From NCBI RefSeq assembly GCF_001874145.1, contig NZ_MPCX01000004.1:166776-230775 (forward strand): 64,000 nucleotides of DNA. The letters are read 5' to 3'. How positions within the stretch are numbered: the first letter of the stretch is position 1; the number at the start of each line of letters is the position of its first letter. Below the pieces are notes generated by a model that was not told where the DNA came from, searched no databases, and was given only the letters and a program-made list of their open reading frames with translations. The DNA comes from Lacinutrix sp. MedPE-SW. GTDB taxonomy: Bacteria > Bacteroidota > Bacteroidia > Flavobacteriales > Flavobacteriaceae. The translations under genes and the position numbers were made by a program. This document shows positions 1-10,302 of this stretch, one piece after another.

Positions 1-68
1 GCTCTGGCTCTACCCAAAGTTGTTTTAAAAAAGCATCGCTATTTAATTTTTTAGACATATAACTAGAT

Positions 69-503
69 CTAGCGTTGAGATTCTATATAGTCTTGATAGT
101 CTTTAGATAACGCTGTTTTATCTTTATCTGCTAACACTTTTCCTGCCATTTGAAATATAGTATGTTCTTCATCATCTAAATGGTGTTCTACTTCTTCTTT
201 TAATTTTTTTGCTACTTTTAACCATCCAGAAGAATCATAATCCATAGCTTCAAGCTCTTCTAATATTTCATCAATTTCATGGTGTTCTGCTATAGCATGT
301 CTTGCTTGTTCTTGAGTTAAATCATCGTCAATTAATGGAATGTAAAAAAAACGTTCTTCTCCATCTTCATGTATTTTTAACTCTTGCTTTACTTTTTTAA
401 AAAGTTCATCTCTTTCTTTAGAGTCGCCAGTTGTTTTTACTAACTTATCTAATAAATCTCTTTGGATGTCATGGTCTTTTCTTAAGGCTTCAAATATATT
501 CAT
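69..503 (-). CDS. hemerythrin HHE-domain protein
   Basis: ORF 144 aa, repeated H..HE motifs (KDHDIQ, IHEDGEERFF, AEHHEIDE, HHLDDEEHTIF). Confidence 0.85.
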   Translation of the reverse strand: MNIFEALRKDHDIQRDLLDKLVKTTGDSKERDELFKKVKQELKIHEDGEERFFYIPLIDDDLTQEQARHAIAEHHEIDEILEELEAMDYDSSGWLKVAKKLKEEVEHHLDDEEHTIFQMAGKVLADKDKTALSKDYQDYIESQR

Positions 504-593
504 AATATAAGTTTTTGGTTTTTAGTTTATTATAAATTTATTAAATTTTAATTTTAATTCTTTTTTATAAAAATTAATTTCTTCAGCAAATAA

Positions 594-619
594 AAAAATC
601 GGCATAAATACCGATTTTT
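594..619 (-). terminator. rho-independent terminator, end of YtxH operon
   Basis: inverted repeat AAAAATCGG-N8-CCGATTTTT. Confidence 0.7.
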
Positions 620-641
620 ATTAATCTTTAAAATTGCGTTA

Positions 642-884
642 TTATCTTCTAAATAATTTTTTTAGTAGTACCATAGAACCAAACTTTCCTGCTAACTTAA
701 TTCCTGTTTGCATCCACTGTGTTGGTTGTACACTTTGTTTTAGTTCTCCTCGTACTGCCTTTAGTTCTTCCTTTGCAATTTGTCGTTCTAAACTTAAACG
801 TTTTAAATCTAATTCTATGTCTTTAAAACTATTGTATACTTTATTCATCTTTAAAAAAAGTTTTTGAGATTTTTTGAATAACAA
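642..884 (-). CDS. small hypothetical protein of YtxH/holin-like envelope operon
   Basis: 80-aa ORF overlapping the upstream gene, same strand. Confidence 0.6.
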   Translation of the reverse strand: MLFKKSQKLFLKMNKVYNSFKDIELDLKRLSLERQIAKEELKAVRGELKQSVQPTQWMQTGIKLAGKFGSMVLLKKLFRR

Positions 885-1194
885 ATGTGTTAATGTAACT
901 TCTAAGTAAAAAAAGTATAATTGCTAGTACTAAAAAAATAAACCCTACGATTAAAAATCCTGTAGTATAATTATCTAGTATTTTACCTATGTACAATGAC
1001 AGTGATATTGCTAAAAAAAATATACCTATTAATAGAATTCCACCTACAGCTAAAACTTTAAAAAGCATGCTAACAGATTTTGTTAGTTGCTCGAAAATTT
1101 TAAGCTTATAAAATTCTTGTGTTTTTTTTAGGTATAATTCAGATTTATCAACAGCTTTGGTTGAGGCGTTATTTATCGATTCAAATACAGACAT
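841..1194 (-). CDS. phage-holin-family-like (DUF1469-type) membrane protein
   Basis: 117 aa, two TM segments, next to YtxH protein. Confidence 0.65.
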   Translation of the reverse strand: MSVFESINNASTKAVDKSELYLKKTQEFYKLKIFEQLTKSVSMLFKVLAVGGILLIGIFFLAISLSLYIGKILDNYTTGFLIVGFIFLVLAIILFLLRSYINTFVIQKISKTFFKDE

Positions 1195-1197
1195 TTA

Positions 1198-1548
1198 TTA
1201 TACAGTTTTCTTTAAATCTGTATCCTTTTGCAATTGCTTATTTTTTTCTTTTAAAGCTTCTAACTTTTTTTCTAAGGTGCTTATAATATCATCTGCTTTA
1301 TAACTTGCGTTAGATACTACACTTTCTAATTGAGTTTCTAAAGTTGCTTTACCAGAACTTACGGTATTTTGTATTTGATCTTTTAAATCTACAGCTCCTG
1401 CTGCAACTTTATCCTTTGCCAAAATAGCTTCATCTGTTAATTTTCTACGGGTATTAACACCTTTATCTGGTGCAAATAAAATTCCTAAAGTTGCTCCTAT
1501 TGCAGATCCTAATAAAAGACCTAATGCTGTATTACTAGTATTACTCAT
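1198..1548 (-). CDS. YtxH domain-containing protein
   Basis: N-terminal GLLLGSAIGATLGILFAPDKG typical of YtxH. Confidence 0.85.
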   Translation of the reverse strand: MSNTSNTALGLLLGSAIGATLGILFAPDKGVNTRRKLTDEAILAKDKVAAGAVDLKDQIQNTVSSGKATLETQLESVVSNASYKADDIISTLEKKLEALKEKNKQLQKDTDLKKTV

Positions 1549-1745
1549 ATTTTTAATTTTAGTTGTTAATATTGTTGTTATCTTGTTAGTAAATAAGCTA
1601 CTAACGCTCTAAACAAAGTTACAATTTGCATTACAACTTACTCTTAAAATTAACTTAAAGAAACTGCTAAATGTTTGTTAATCTATCACCAAAAGTGCGA
1701 TTTTTAAGAAATTTTGTAGAATTTTATCAATGAATCAACAAAAAT

Positions 1746-3110
1746 ATGAAGAATACACTAACCACATACAATCCTTATAATGGTAAAAAGCTTGATGATT
1801 ACGAGGTGTTTTCTAAACAAAAAACACAATCTGTACTCAACGCATCTCATAGCACTTTTCAAGACTGGAAATTAACAAGCATAAAAAAGCGAACCAATTT
1901 ACTTATTAAACTTGGAGATGTTTTAAATGAAAATATTGAAAAATATAGTAAACTCATCACCTTAGAAATGGGCAAACCTATTTCTCAAAGTCGAGCAGAA
2001 ATTGAAAAATGTATATTGCTTTGTGATTTTTATGAAAAAAATGCCGATAGATTTCTATCCGATCAAATAATTGAAACCGAAGCACACGAGAGTTTTGTAA
2101 GCTACGATCCCTTAGGTGTAATTTTAGCAGTAATGCCATGGAATTATCCTTTTTGGCAAGTATTTAGATTTGCCGTACCAACACTAACTGCAGGAAATAC
2201 TGGCTTATTAAAACACGCATCAAACGTTACAGGTTGCGCTTTAGCAATACAAGAAATTTTTGAGCAAGCAGGCTATCCTATTGGATGTTTTCAAACCTTA
2301 GTAACAGATCATGACACTATAGAAAACTTAATTCAAGATAGCAAAATTAAAGCTGTATCCTTAACAGGTAGCGAAAAAGCAGGAGTTAGCATTGCAAGTA
2401 CAGCAAGCAAAGTGCTTAAAAAATCTGTTTTAGAGCTAGGCGGAAATAACGCTTGTATAGTTTTAGATGATGCAGATTTAGATAAATATCTAGATACAAT
2501 GGTTAATGCAAGATTTCAAAACTCTGGACAAAGCTGTATAGCAGCAAAAAGATTTATTGTTACAGAAGGCATTTATGATGAATTTTTAGAAAAATTTAAA
2601 TCTAAAGTTGAAAGTTATACGTTTGACGATCCTTTAAAAGAAAGCACAAAAATAGGAACTCAAGCAAGAGAAGATTTAGCCGAAGATTTAAAACAACAAA
2701 TTGAAGCCTCTATAAAAAAAGGTGCTAAGGTATTATTAGGTAATAAAAAAGAAAAAGCCTATTTCTCTCCAACAATACTAACAGATATTACAGAAGATAT
2801 GGAAGTATTTAAAGAGGAAACTTTTGGGCCAGTAGCTCCAATTATTAAAGCTAAAAATTTAGATGATGCTATAGAAAAAGCATCAAACAGTAAATTTGGA
2901 CTTGGCACTATGCTCTTTACAAAAGACATTGAAACCGCAAGAAAAAAAATTATACATATTGAAGATGGCGCTTTTTTTATAAACGAATTAGTAAAATCTG
3001 ATCCAAGACTGCCGTTTGGAGGCACAAAAGCTTCTGGTTATGGTAGAGAATTATCAAACGAAGGTATACATGAGTTTGTAAACATAAAAACTGTATACAT
3101 AAATAAGTAA
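1746..3110 (+). CDS. NAD(P)-dependent succinate-semialdehyde dehydrogenase-like aldehyde dehydrogenase
   Basis: ALDH motifs ELGGNNACIVLDDAD, NSGQSCIAAKR, EETFGPVAP. Confidence 0.9.
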   Translation: MKNTLTTYNPYNGKKLDDYEVFSKQKTQSVLNASHSTFQDWKLTSIKKRTNLLIKLGDVLNENIEKYSKLITLEMGKPISQSRAEIEKCILLCDFYEKNADRFLSDQIIETEAHESFVSYDPLGVILAVMPWNYPFWQVFRFAVPTLTAGNTGLLKHASNVTGCALAIQEIFEQAGYPIGCFQTLVTDHDTIENLIQDSKIKAVSLTGSEKAGVSIASTASKVLKKSVLELGGNNACIVLDDADLDKYLDTMVNARFQNSGQSCIAAKRFIVTEGIYDEFLEKFKSKVESYTFDDPLKESTKIGTQAREDLAEDLKQQIEASIKKGAKVLLGNKKEKAYFSPTILTDITEDMEVFKEETFGPVAPIIKAKNLDDAIEKASNSKFGLGTMLFTKDIETARKKIIHIEDGAFFINELVKSDPRLPFGGTKASGYGRELSNEGIHEFVNIKTVYINK

Positions 3111-3131
3111 TAACTAACAAAAACAAAAATA

Positions 3132-3284
3132 ATGAGCTTAATTAAAGACGAAGACGAAAAAAGAAATGATTATATTTTACAAAAAGATAAAACAACTAAA
3201 GGTGTTTCAACTTTTGTAATTATAGCATTAATAGTTCTGGTAGTAGGCGTTGTAGCCTCAGGACTAATATTTAAGTGGTTCTAA
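3132..3284 (+). CDS. small single-TM protein (50 aa), absent from supplied ORF track
   Basis: ATG..TAA encodes MSLIKDEDEKRNDYILQKDKTTKGVSTFVIIALIVLVVGVVASGLIFKWF. Confidence 0.65.
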   Translation: MSLIKDEDEKRNDYILQKDKTTKGVSTFVIIALIVLVVGVVASGLIFKWF

Positions 3285-3302
3285 ACACTTATAGTTATAA
3301 AT

Positions 3303-3339
3303 AAAAAAAATCCAATCTAAATTTAGATTGGATTTTTTT
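3303..3339. terminator. bidirectional rho-independent terminator
   Basis: AAAAAAATCCAATCTAAAT/TTAGATTGGATTTTTTT inverted repeat. Confidence 0.8.
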
Positions 3340-3340
3340 G

Positions 3341-3415
3341 TCGGGGTGGCAGGATTCGAACCTGCGGCCTCCACGTCCCAAACGTGGCGCGATAACCGGG
3401 CTACGCTACACCCCG
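3341..3415 (-). tRNA. tRNA-Pro (anticodon TGG)
   Basis: cloverleaf on minus strand CGGGGTGTAGCGTAGCCCGG..CCACG-TTTGGGA-CGTGG..GGTTCGAATCC..CACCCCG. Confidence 0.95.
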
Positions 3416-3531
3416 AATTTAGAATTCTAACTTAAAAAAGATATTATTCTAGTTTTAGGAGGTGCAAATATAACTTATTTTATAAATTACAGTGTATAAT
3501 TTATCGTAAATTGTAAAAACTTTTTTTTCTC

Positions 3532-4635
3532 ATGAAAATAAAAACACTATCGCTATACCTTTTTGTATTAATTTCAACCTTGAGTTGCGCTCAAGATAAA
3601 AACCCTATAAACACCAAAAACACCCACCAAATCATTGTACCAGAGCTAAATAATCCTTGGGGATTTGTTTTTCTTCCAGATGGCTCTATATTAATAAATG
3701 AAAAAGAAGGAAAAATAATACACTATACAAATAATAAAAAAATTGAAATAACTGGCTTACCAGAAATTTATGTTCGCGGTCAAGGAGGTTTATTAGATAT
3801 TGCTTTACATCCAGATTTTAAGAACAATGGTTGGATATATTTCTCTTATGCTTCACCAAAAGGAGAAAATAAAGGTGGAAATACAGCAATTATGAGAGCA
3901 AAAATAAAAAACAACACATTAATAGATAAACAACTATTATATAAAGCAGAGCCCAACACTACAAAAGGGCAACATTTTGGGTCTAGAATTGTTTTTGATA
4001 AAAACGGATATTTATTTTTTACCATTGGAGAACGTGGCGCACGCGATGTTAACCCACAAGACTTATCTAGAGATGGTGGTAAAGTATATAGGTTAAATGA
4101 TGATGGCAGCATACCAAAAGACAACCCGTTTGTTAATACCAAAGGCGCAAAAAAAGCAATATGGTCTTACGGGCATCGCAATCCGCAAGGCATGGAACTA
4201 CATCCAGATACAAAAGAAATATGGACACATGAACATGGACCAAAAGGTGGTGATGAAATAAATATTATAAAAAAAGGTAAAAATTATGGTTGGCCTGTAA
4301 TTACTTACGGCAAAAATTATTCTGGAACTAGTATTACAGATAAAACAAAGCAAAAAGGCATGGAGCAACCATTGCATTATTGGACGCCATCTATAGCTCC
4401 AAGCGGTATGGCTTTTATAAACTCAAAAAAATACGGTGACTGGAATGGTAGCTTACTCGTTGGCTCTTTAAAATTCACTTACCTAGATCGCTGTGAAATT
4501 AAAAATGGAAAAGTAGTTAAAGAAGAAAGACTATTAGATGGTATTGGAAGAGTAAGATCTATTGAGCAAGGTCCAGACGGTTTTATTTATGTTGGTGTAG
4601 AAAATTTAGGAATTGTAAAACTAATTAGAGAATAA
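3532..4635 (+). CDS. PQQ-dependent sugar dehydrogenase (glucose/sorbosone dehydrogenase family)
   Basis: NPWGFVFLPDG, GQGGLLDIALHPDF, GHRNPQGMELHP, EHGPKGGDEIN motifs. Confidence 0.9.
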   Translation: MKIKTLSLYLFVLISTLSCAQDKNPINTKNTHQIIVPELNNPWGFVFLPDGSILINEKEGKIIHYTNNKKIEITGLPEIYVRGQGGLLDIALHPDFKNNGWIYFSYASPKGENKGGNTAIMRAKIKNNTLIDKQLLYKAEPNTTKGQHFGSRIVFDKNGYLFFTIGERGARDVNPQDLSRDGGKVYRLNDDGSIPKDNPFVNTKGAKKAIWSYGHRNPQGMELHPDTKEIWTHEHGPKGGDEINIIKKGKNYGWPVITYGKNYSGTSITDKTKQKGMEQPLHYWTPSIAPSGMAFINSKKYGDWNGSLLVGSLKFTYLDRCEIKNGKVVKEERLLDGIGRVRSIEQGPDGFIYVGVENLGIVKLIRE

Positions 4636-4637
4636 AT

Positions 4638-5057
4638 ATGAAATTATTAAGCTTCGGTTTTTGCATGCTATTTTTATTAAGTAGTTGTAATTCATCTAAT
4701 AAAAAATTAGCTCAAAAAAGTGAATTTGAAAAACAGGATTTTTCTGAAGGCAAACAAGTTTATGAAGATTTTTGCATGCAATGTCACATGGCTAACGGTA
4801 AAGGTGTACCAAGAGCATTTCCGCCTTTGGCAAAATCAGATTATCTTAAAAATAAAAGAGAAGCAAGCATTAAAGCTATAAAATATGGGTTATCTGGAAG
4901 CATTACAGTAAACGGTAAAGTATATAATAGCAATATGGCACCGCAAGGTTTAAGCAACAAAGAAATTGCAGATGTAATGAACTACATTACAAATAGTTGG
5001 GGTAACGAAAACACATCGTTAATAACTGAAGAAGAAGTTTCAAAGATTCAACGCTAA
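4638..5057 (+). CDS. c-type cytochrome lipoprotein
   Basis: CMQCH haem motif, distal Met (SNMAPQ), lipobox LLSSC. Confidence 0.9.
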   Translation: MKLLSFGFCMLFLLSSCNSSNKKLAQKSEFEKQDFSEGKQVYEDFCMQCHMANGKGVPRAFPPLAKSDYLKNKREASIKAIKYGLSGSITVNGKVYNSNMAPQGLSNKEIADVMNYITNSWGNENTSLITEEEVSKIQR

Positions 5058-5075
5058 AAGTTTGTTCTAAATTCC

Positions 5076-5083
5076 TAAATTTG
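5076..5083 (+). promoter_or_regulatory. Bacteroidota -7 element TAAATTTG upstream of udk
   Basis: matches TAnnTTTG; -33 element weak. Confidence 0.4.
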
Positions 5084-5110
5084 CTCGGTTAAATTTAATA
5101 AATAAAAAAC

Positions 5111-5719
5111 ATGTTAATAATAGGAATTGCTGGCGGTACTGGTTGCGGAAAAACTACAGTAGTAGAGCAAATAATGAATGAATTGCCAGACGGTGAAGTT
5201 GGTATAATATCTCAAGACTCTTACTATAAAGATACAACTGGATTAACCTACGAAGAGCGTGTAAATATTAATTTTGATCACCCTAAATCAATAGATTTTA
5301 AACTTTTAAGACAACATTTAACAACCTTAAAAGCCGGAAATAGTATAGAACAACCTGTATATTCTTTTGTAGACCATAACAGAACAAAAGAAACAATTAC
5401 TACATTACCAAAACGCGTAATGATTGTAGAAGGTATTTTAATACTTAGTAAACCAAAAATTCGTAATATGTTTGATATTAAAATTTTTGTGCATGCAGAT
5501 AGTGATGAGCGTTTAATTAGACGTTTAAAAAGAGATATCGCTGAACGCGGAAGAGATATAGACGAGGTTTTAACACGTTACCAAACCACTTTAAAACCAA
5601 TGCATCAACAATTTATAGAACCTATGAAAGAGTATGCAGATTTAATAATACCAAACAACAAATACAATACTGTTGCAGTAGATATAGTTAGAACTATTAT
5701 TAACGATAAATTAGATTAG
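5111..5719 (+). CDS. udk: uridine kinase
   Basis: GIAGGTGCGKTT P-loop, SQDSYYKD, VEGILIL. Confidence 0.95.
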   Translation: MLIIGIAGGTGCGKTTVVEQIMNELPDGEVGIISQDSYYKDTTGLTYEERVNINFDHPKSIDFKLLRQHLTTLKAGNSIEQPVYSFVDHNRTKETITTLPKRVMIVEGILILSKPKIRNMFDIKIFVHADSDERLIRRLKRDIAERGRDIDEVLTRYQTTLKPMHQQFIEPMKEYADLIIPNNKYNTVAVDIVRTIINDKLD

Positions 5720-6015
5720 TGCTTAAATATTTCAAAAATATCTTTTTATTAATATTCACAGCTTTTGCCTTGTGGATGTTATTTTTTGATAGCAACTCGT
5801 TATTAATACACAACGAACTTAATAACGAAATTAAAGCTATAGAAAACGAAAAAGAATATTACAGAAAAGAAATAGCTAAAGACAACAAAGCTATAAAAGA
5901 GCTAAAAAAAGAAGAAGGTCTCGAGAAATTTGCAAGAGAAGAATATTACATGAAGCGCGATAACGAAGACATTTATATAATAGAATATCAAGACAGTACC
6001 AAAGCAGAAAATTAA
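5719..6015 (+). CDS. septum formation initiator (DivIC/FtsB-like)
   Basis: short TM plus coiled coil, EEGLEKFAREEYYMKRDNEDIYII; GTG start overlaps udk stop. Confidence 0.85.
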   Translation: MLKYFKNIFLLIFTAFALWMLFFDSNSLLIHNELNNEIKAIENEKEYYRKEIAKDNKAIKELKKEEGLEKFAREEYYMKRDNEDIYIIEYQDSTKAEN

Positions 6016-6016
6016 A

Positions 6017-7360
6017 ATGAATAAACCATTATTTAAAGATTTTGAAGGTGTTTCTGCTAAAGCATGGAAACAAAAAATTCAAGCCGATTTAAAAGGTGCA
6101 GATTATAATGATACTTTAATTTGGTCTACACCAGAAGATATTAACGTTAAACCGTTTTATCATAAAACAGATTTTGATGAGAAACCAATTTTAGAAACAC
6201 CATCAAACTCATGGCATATTTGCCAAAGTATTTTCGTGTTTGATGTAGAAAAATCTAATACAAAAGCTATAGATGCTTTAAATCGTGGTGCAGAAAGCAT
6301 TAAATTTATTATACCTAATAAAGAGGTTTCAATACCTACTTTATTACAAAATATTCCTACTACTACTCCACTCTATTTTCAATTACAATTTTTAGATTCA
6401 GAATATGTAAACACAATAACAAAAGCGTTTCAAAACGCACATATTCAAACCGATATTATTGGAAATTTAGCAAGATCTGGAAATTGGTATTCTAATTTAA
6501 ATAGTGATCACGAGCAACTTAATAAAATTGCATCCAATTCTACAAATACATTAAGTGTAGATTTAAGCTTATATCAAAATGCTGGTGCAACTATAGTACA
6601 ACAATTAGCTTATAGTTTAGCGCATGCTAATGAGTATTTAAACCATTTTCAAACTAGTTTAAAATCTCAAATTACATTTAATGTATCGGTTGGCACCAAT
6701 TACTTTTTCGAAATTGCAAAATTACGAGCGTTAAGAGTGCTTTATAAAACCTTAGCATTAGAATATAACCTACCTGGAGATTGTAACATTATTGCAATAC
6801 CAACAAAACGTAACAAAACACTTTACGATTACAACACAAATATGCTTCGTACTACTACAGAGTGTATGAGTGCAATTCTTGGTGGAGCAAATACAATTTG
6901 TAATTTACCATATGATGCTTTATACCATAAAGACAACGAATTTGGTGAACGTATTGCTAGAAACCAATTATTGGTTTTAAAGCATGAAAGCTATTTTGAT
7001 AGTGTTGAAAATGCTTCAGATGGTTCTTATTACATAGAAAGCCTAACCATTCAACTGGCAGAAAAAGCATTAGATCTTTTTAAAAACATTGAAGCCAACG
7101 GCGGTTTTTTAAACCAATTAAAAGAAGGTCTTATCCAGAAAAAAATTAAAGAAAGCGCTACAAGCGAACAAGACCGTTTTAATAATGGCGAACTTACATT
7201 GTTAGGCACAAATAAACACCCTAATAAAAATGATAGAATGAAAGAGGAATTAGAACTTTATCCTTTTTTAAAAATGAATGCCAGAAAAACGTTAATTGAA
7301 CCTATTTTAGAGAAACGTTTAGCAGAAACCTTAGAACAAAACAGATTAAAAACAGAATAA
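6017..7360 (+). CDS. mutA: methylmalonyl-CoA mutase small subunit
   Basis: NVSVGTNYFFEIAKLRALRVLYKTL; TTTECMSAILGGANTICNLPYD. Confidence 0.9.
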   Translation: MNKPLFKDFEGVSAKAWKQKIQADLKGADYNDTLIWSTPEDINVKPFYHKTDFDEKPILETPSNSWHICQSIFVFDVEKSNTKAIDALNRGAESIKFIIPNKEVSIPTLLQNIPTTTPLYFQLQFLDSEYVNTITKAFQNAHIQTDIIGNLARSGNWYSNLNSDHEQLNKIASNSTNTLSVDLSLYQNAGATIVQQLAYSLAHANEYLNHFQTSLKSQITFNVSVGTNYFFEIAKLRALRVLYKTLALEYNLPGDCNIIAIPTKRNKTLYDYNTNMLRTTTECMSAILGGANTICNLPYDALYHKDNEFGERIARNQLLVLKHESYFDSVENASDGSYYIESLTIQLAEKALDLFKNIEANGGFLNQLKEGLIQKKIKESATSEQDRFNNGELTLLGTNKHPNKNDRMKEELELYPFLKMNARKTLIEPILEKRLAETLEQNRLKTE

Positions 7361-7371
7361 ATATTTAAAAA

Positions 7372-8067
7372 ATGAAGACAATTTCTAAACTTTTAATTTT
7401 AGCTATTTTAGTAAGCTTTTCAAGCTGTGACAATTCTAAAAACCAAATAGAATACAAATTTGCTTCAAGCCCAAAAGTATTGGCCTGTGAAATTTCAAAT
7501 GGTGAACTATATAATGAAGCAATTCATTCTTTTGAAAATGACATTCTTGCCTTTTATGACAAAAATGCAAAAAGTAATAAATTTAAAGCATACTCTGGTT
7601 TTATAAATAACTTAAATAATGGTAGAATACAATTTGATTTAATTCCCAGTAAGCATAGTGTAGAACTAGCTCATGCCTTAAAACAAGAATCTAAACTTTG
7701 GTCTACAAAAAATAAAACAACTACACTAAATTACTCACACCCAATAGTAGATTGTATTGCTAATAATATAAAAACACAATATATTAAAGAAACTTTTAAT
7801 GCTTTGTTAGCTACAAATAGTATGCGCAAAAATTTAATTTTACCACCTTTACAAGGTGCTTCTAGATCAATCCAAACAGACGGAAGTTTAATTGCTTTTT
7901 TAGCTTTTGAATATTATTATCCTAACATTTGGAACTTAGATCCAGAAACTATTAAAACATTAGAAGCACCTAAACAACCAAAAATAGACTTTAATAAAAC
8001 GCCTACAACAACTAGACCTAGAGTAACAGATAAAAAAGATTCTCACGCAGGACATAATCACGATTAA
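7372..8067 (+). CDS. uncharacterised lipoprotein with His-rich tail, coupled to mutB
   Basis: lipobox FSSC, C-terminus DSHAGHNHD, stop overlaps next ATG (TAATG). Confidence 0.8.
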   Translation: MKTISKLLILAILVSFSSCDNSKNQIEYKFASSPKVLACEISNGELYNEAIHSFENDILAFYDKNAKSNKFKAYSGFINNLNNGRIQFDLIPSKHSVELAHALKQESKLWSTKNKTTTLNYSHPIVDCIANNIKTQYIKETFNALLATNSMRKNLILPPLQGASRSIQTDGSLIAFLAFEYYYPNIWNLDPETIKTLEAPKQPKIDFNKTPTTTRPRVTDKKDSHAGHNHD

Positions 8068-10187
8068 TGAGCAAAAAAAACCTTCAACATATAAGCATAA
8101 AATCTAGTAATAATCAAAGCAGTACAAATGTAAAAACTACAACTACTGCAGAAGATATAGCTATTAAATCTATATACTCTAAAAAAGATTTAGATAGTTT
8201 AGAACATTTAGATTTTGTAGCAGGCATTGCACCAAATTTACGAGGTCCATATTCTACCATGTACGTTCGTAGACCATGGACTATTAGGCAATATGCAGGA
8301 TTTTCTACTGCTGAAGAAAGCAATGCCTTTTATCGCAGAAATCTTGAAGCAGGACAAAAAGGACTATCAGTAGCTTTCGATTTAGCTACACATCGTGGTT
8401 ACGATAGTGATCATGAACGCGTGGTTGGAGATGTAGGAAAAGCAGGTGTCGCTATTGATAGTGTAGAAGACATGAAAGTTTTATTTAACCAAATACCGTT
8501 AGATAAAATGTCGGTTTCCATGACAATGAATGGTGCCGTTTTACCAATATTAGCTTTTTATATTGTTGCTGCCGAAGAACAAGGTGTAAAACCCGAAGCA
8601 TTAGCAGGAACTATTCAAAATGATATTTTGAAGGAATTTATGGTGCGTAATACATACATTTATCCACCAACACCTTCAATGAAAATCATTTCGGATATTT
8701 TTGAATACACGAGCAAGAACATGCCTAAATTTAATAGCATTAGTATTTCTGGTTACCATATGCAAGAAGCTGGTGCTACTTGTGATATTGAGTTAGCTTA
8801 CACCTTAGCAGATGGTTTAGAATATATTAGAAAAGGCTTAGCAGCAGGAATGGATATAGATACTTTTGCTCCTAGACTTTCTTTCTTTTGGGCTATTGGG
8901 ATGAATCATTTTATGGAAATCGCAAAAATGCGAGCTGCTAGAATGTTATGGGCTAAACTAGTAAAACAATTTAATCCAAAAAACCCAAAATCGCTTGCTC
9001 TAAGAACGCATTGCCAAACAAGCGGATGGAGTTTAACAGAGCAAGATCCTTTTAATAATGTAGCACGTACAACTATTGAAGCTGCTGCAGCTGCATTTGG
9101 CGGTACACAAAGTTTACATACTAATGCGTTAGACGAAGCTATTGCCTTACCAACAGATTTCTCTGCCAGAATTGCAAGAAACACTCAAATATTTCTACAA
9201 GAAGAAACCAATATTACAAAAACAGTAGATCCTTGGGCTGGAAGTTATTATGTTGAAAAACTAACACATGATATTGCACAAAAAGCATGGTCTTTAATTG
9301 AAGAAGTTGAAGAACTGGGAGGCATGACAAAAGCAATTGAAGCTGGTATTCCTAAACTTAGAATTGAAGAAGCCGCTGCAAGAAAACAAGCACGAATAGA
9401 CTCTGGACAAGACGTAATTGTTGGTGTTAATAAATATGTTTTAAAAGAAGAAGATCCTTTACATATTTTAGAAGTAGACAATCAAACGGTAAGACGTCAA
9501 CAAATTGAAAGCTTAAATAAAATTAAAGCCGAAAGAAACACCCAAAAAGTTGAACAAGCATTAAATAATTTAACGCAAGCTGCTAAATCTGGTAAAGAAA
9601 ATTTATTAGCTTTAGCCGTAGAAGCTGCACGAGAACGTGCAACTTTAGGAGAAATTAGTGATGCTTTAGAAACTGTATTTGGCAGATATAAAGCACAAAT
9701 AAAATCATTTTCTGGCGTGTATAGTAAAGAAATTAAAGACGATTCGTCTTTTGCAAAAGCAAAAGAACTAGCAGACCAATTTGCAGAACAAGATGGTAGA
9801 AGGCCACGTATTATGATTGCAAAAATGGGACAAGATGGTCATGATCGTGGTGCAAAAGTTGTAGCAACAGGCTATGCAGATGTTGGCTTTGATGTAGATA
9901 TTGGACCATTATTTCAAACACCAAAAGAAGCTGCAAAACAAGCAGTAGAAAACGATGTGCATGTTTTAGGAGTTTCTTCTCTTGCTGCCGGTCACAAAAC
10001 ATTAGTTCCACAAGTAATAGAAGAATTAAAACAATATGGCCGAGAAGATATTATGGTAATTGTTGGTGGTGTAATACCAAAACAAGATTACCAATATCTA
10101 TTTGATGCTGGTGCTGTAGCTGTATTTGGACCAGGAACCAAAATTAGCGAAGCAGCTATTACACTTCTAGAGATATTAATAGATTAG
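8067..10187 (+). CDS. mutB: methylmalonyl-CoA mutase large subunit
   Basis: [26 protein letters not shown]12 motif [28 protein letters not shown]. Confidence 0.97.
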   Translation: MSKKNLQHISIKSSNNQSSTNVKTTTTAEDIAIKSIYSKKDLDSLEHLDFVAGIAPNLRGPYSTMYVRRPWTIRQYAGFSTAEESNAFYRRNLEAGQKGLSVAFDLATHRGYDSDHERVVGDVGKAGVAIDSVEDMKVLFNQIPLDKMSVSMTMNGAVLPILAFYIVAAEEQGVKPEALAGTIQNDILKEFMVRNTYIYPPTPSMKIISDIFEYTSKNMPKFNSISISGYHMQEAGATCDIELAYTLADGLEYIRKGLAAGMDIDTFAPRLSFFWAIGMNHFMEIAKMRAARMLWAKLVKQFNPKNPKSLALRTHCQTSGWSLTEQDPFNNVARTTIEAAAAAFGGTQSLHTNALDEAIALPTDFSARIARNTQIFLQEETNITKTVDPWAGSYYVEKLTHDIAQKAWSLIEEVEELGGMTKAIEAGIPKLRIEEAAARKQARIDSGQDVIVGVNKYVLKEEDPLHILEVDNQTVRRQQIESLNKIKAERNTQKVEQALNNLTQAAKSGKENLLALAVEAARERATLGEISDALETVFGRYKAQIKSFSGVYSKEIKDDSSFAKAKELADQFAEQDGRRPRIMIAKMGQDGHDRGAKVVATGYADVGFDVDIGPLFQTPKEAAKQAVENDVHVLGVSSLAAGHKTLVPQVIEELKQYGREDIMVIVGGVIPKQDYQYLFDAGAVAVFGPGTKISEAAITLLEILID

Positions 10188-10302
10188 TATTTTAAATATC
10201 AAATTTATAAAACAAAAAATTCTAGAATATTTGAAACAATTAATCTAAAATAGACTACTTGGAATAACAATTGCACTAATTTTTATTATATAATAATAAA
10301 CT

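Noticed and set aside
634-867. 77-aa plus-strand ORF
   Set aside because: Antisense to the YtxH-operon ORFs, no recognisable motif; shadow ORF of an AT-rich genome.
2759-3025. 88-aa minus-strand ORF inside the aldehyde dehydrogenase
   Set aside because: Shadow ORF antisense to a well-supported CDS. The same applies to the ORFs at 3846-4142, 8114-8323, 8906-9184, 9248-9481, 9811-10011, 41628-42008, 42279-42698, 44516-45007, 45393-45832 and 47878-48147.
3341-3415. tRNA-Pro as an integration site of a mobile element
   Set aside because: No integrase, no direct repeat of the tRNA 3' end and no foreign-looking genes on either side.
6703-6712. TTGGCAC-type strings elsewhere (for example in mutA, DoxX and DUF819 genes)
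   Set aside because: Located inside coding sequence without conserved -12 spacing or duplicated context; not considered sigma-54 promoters.
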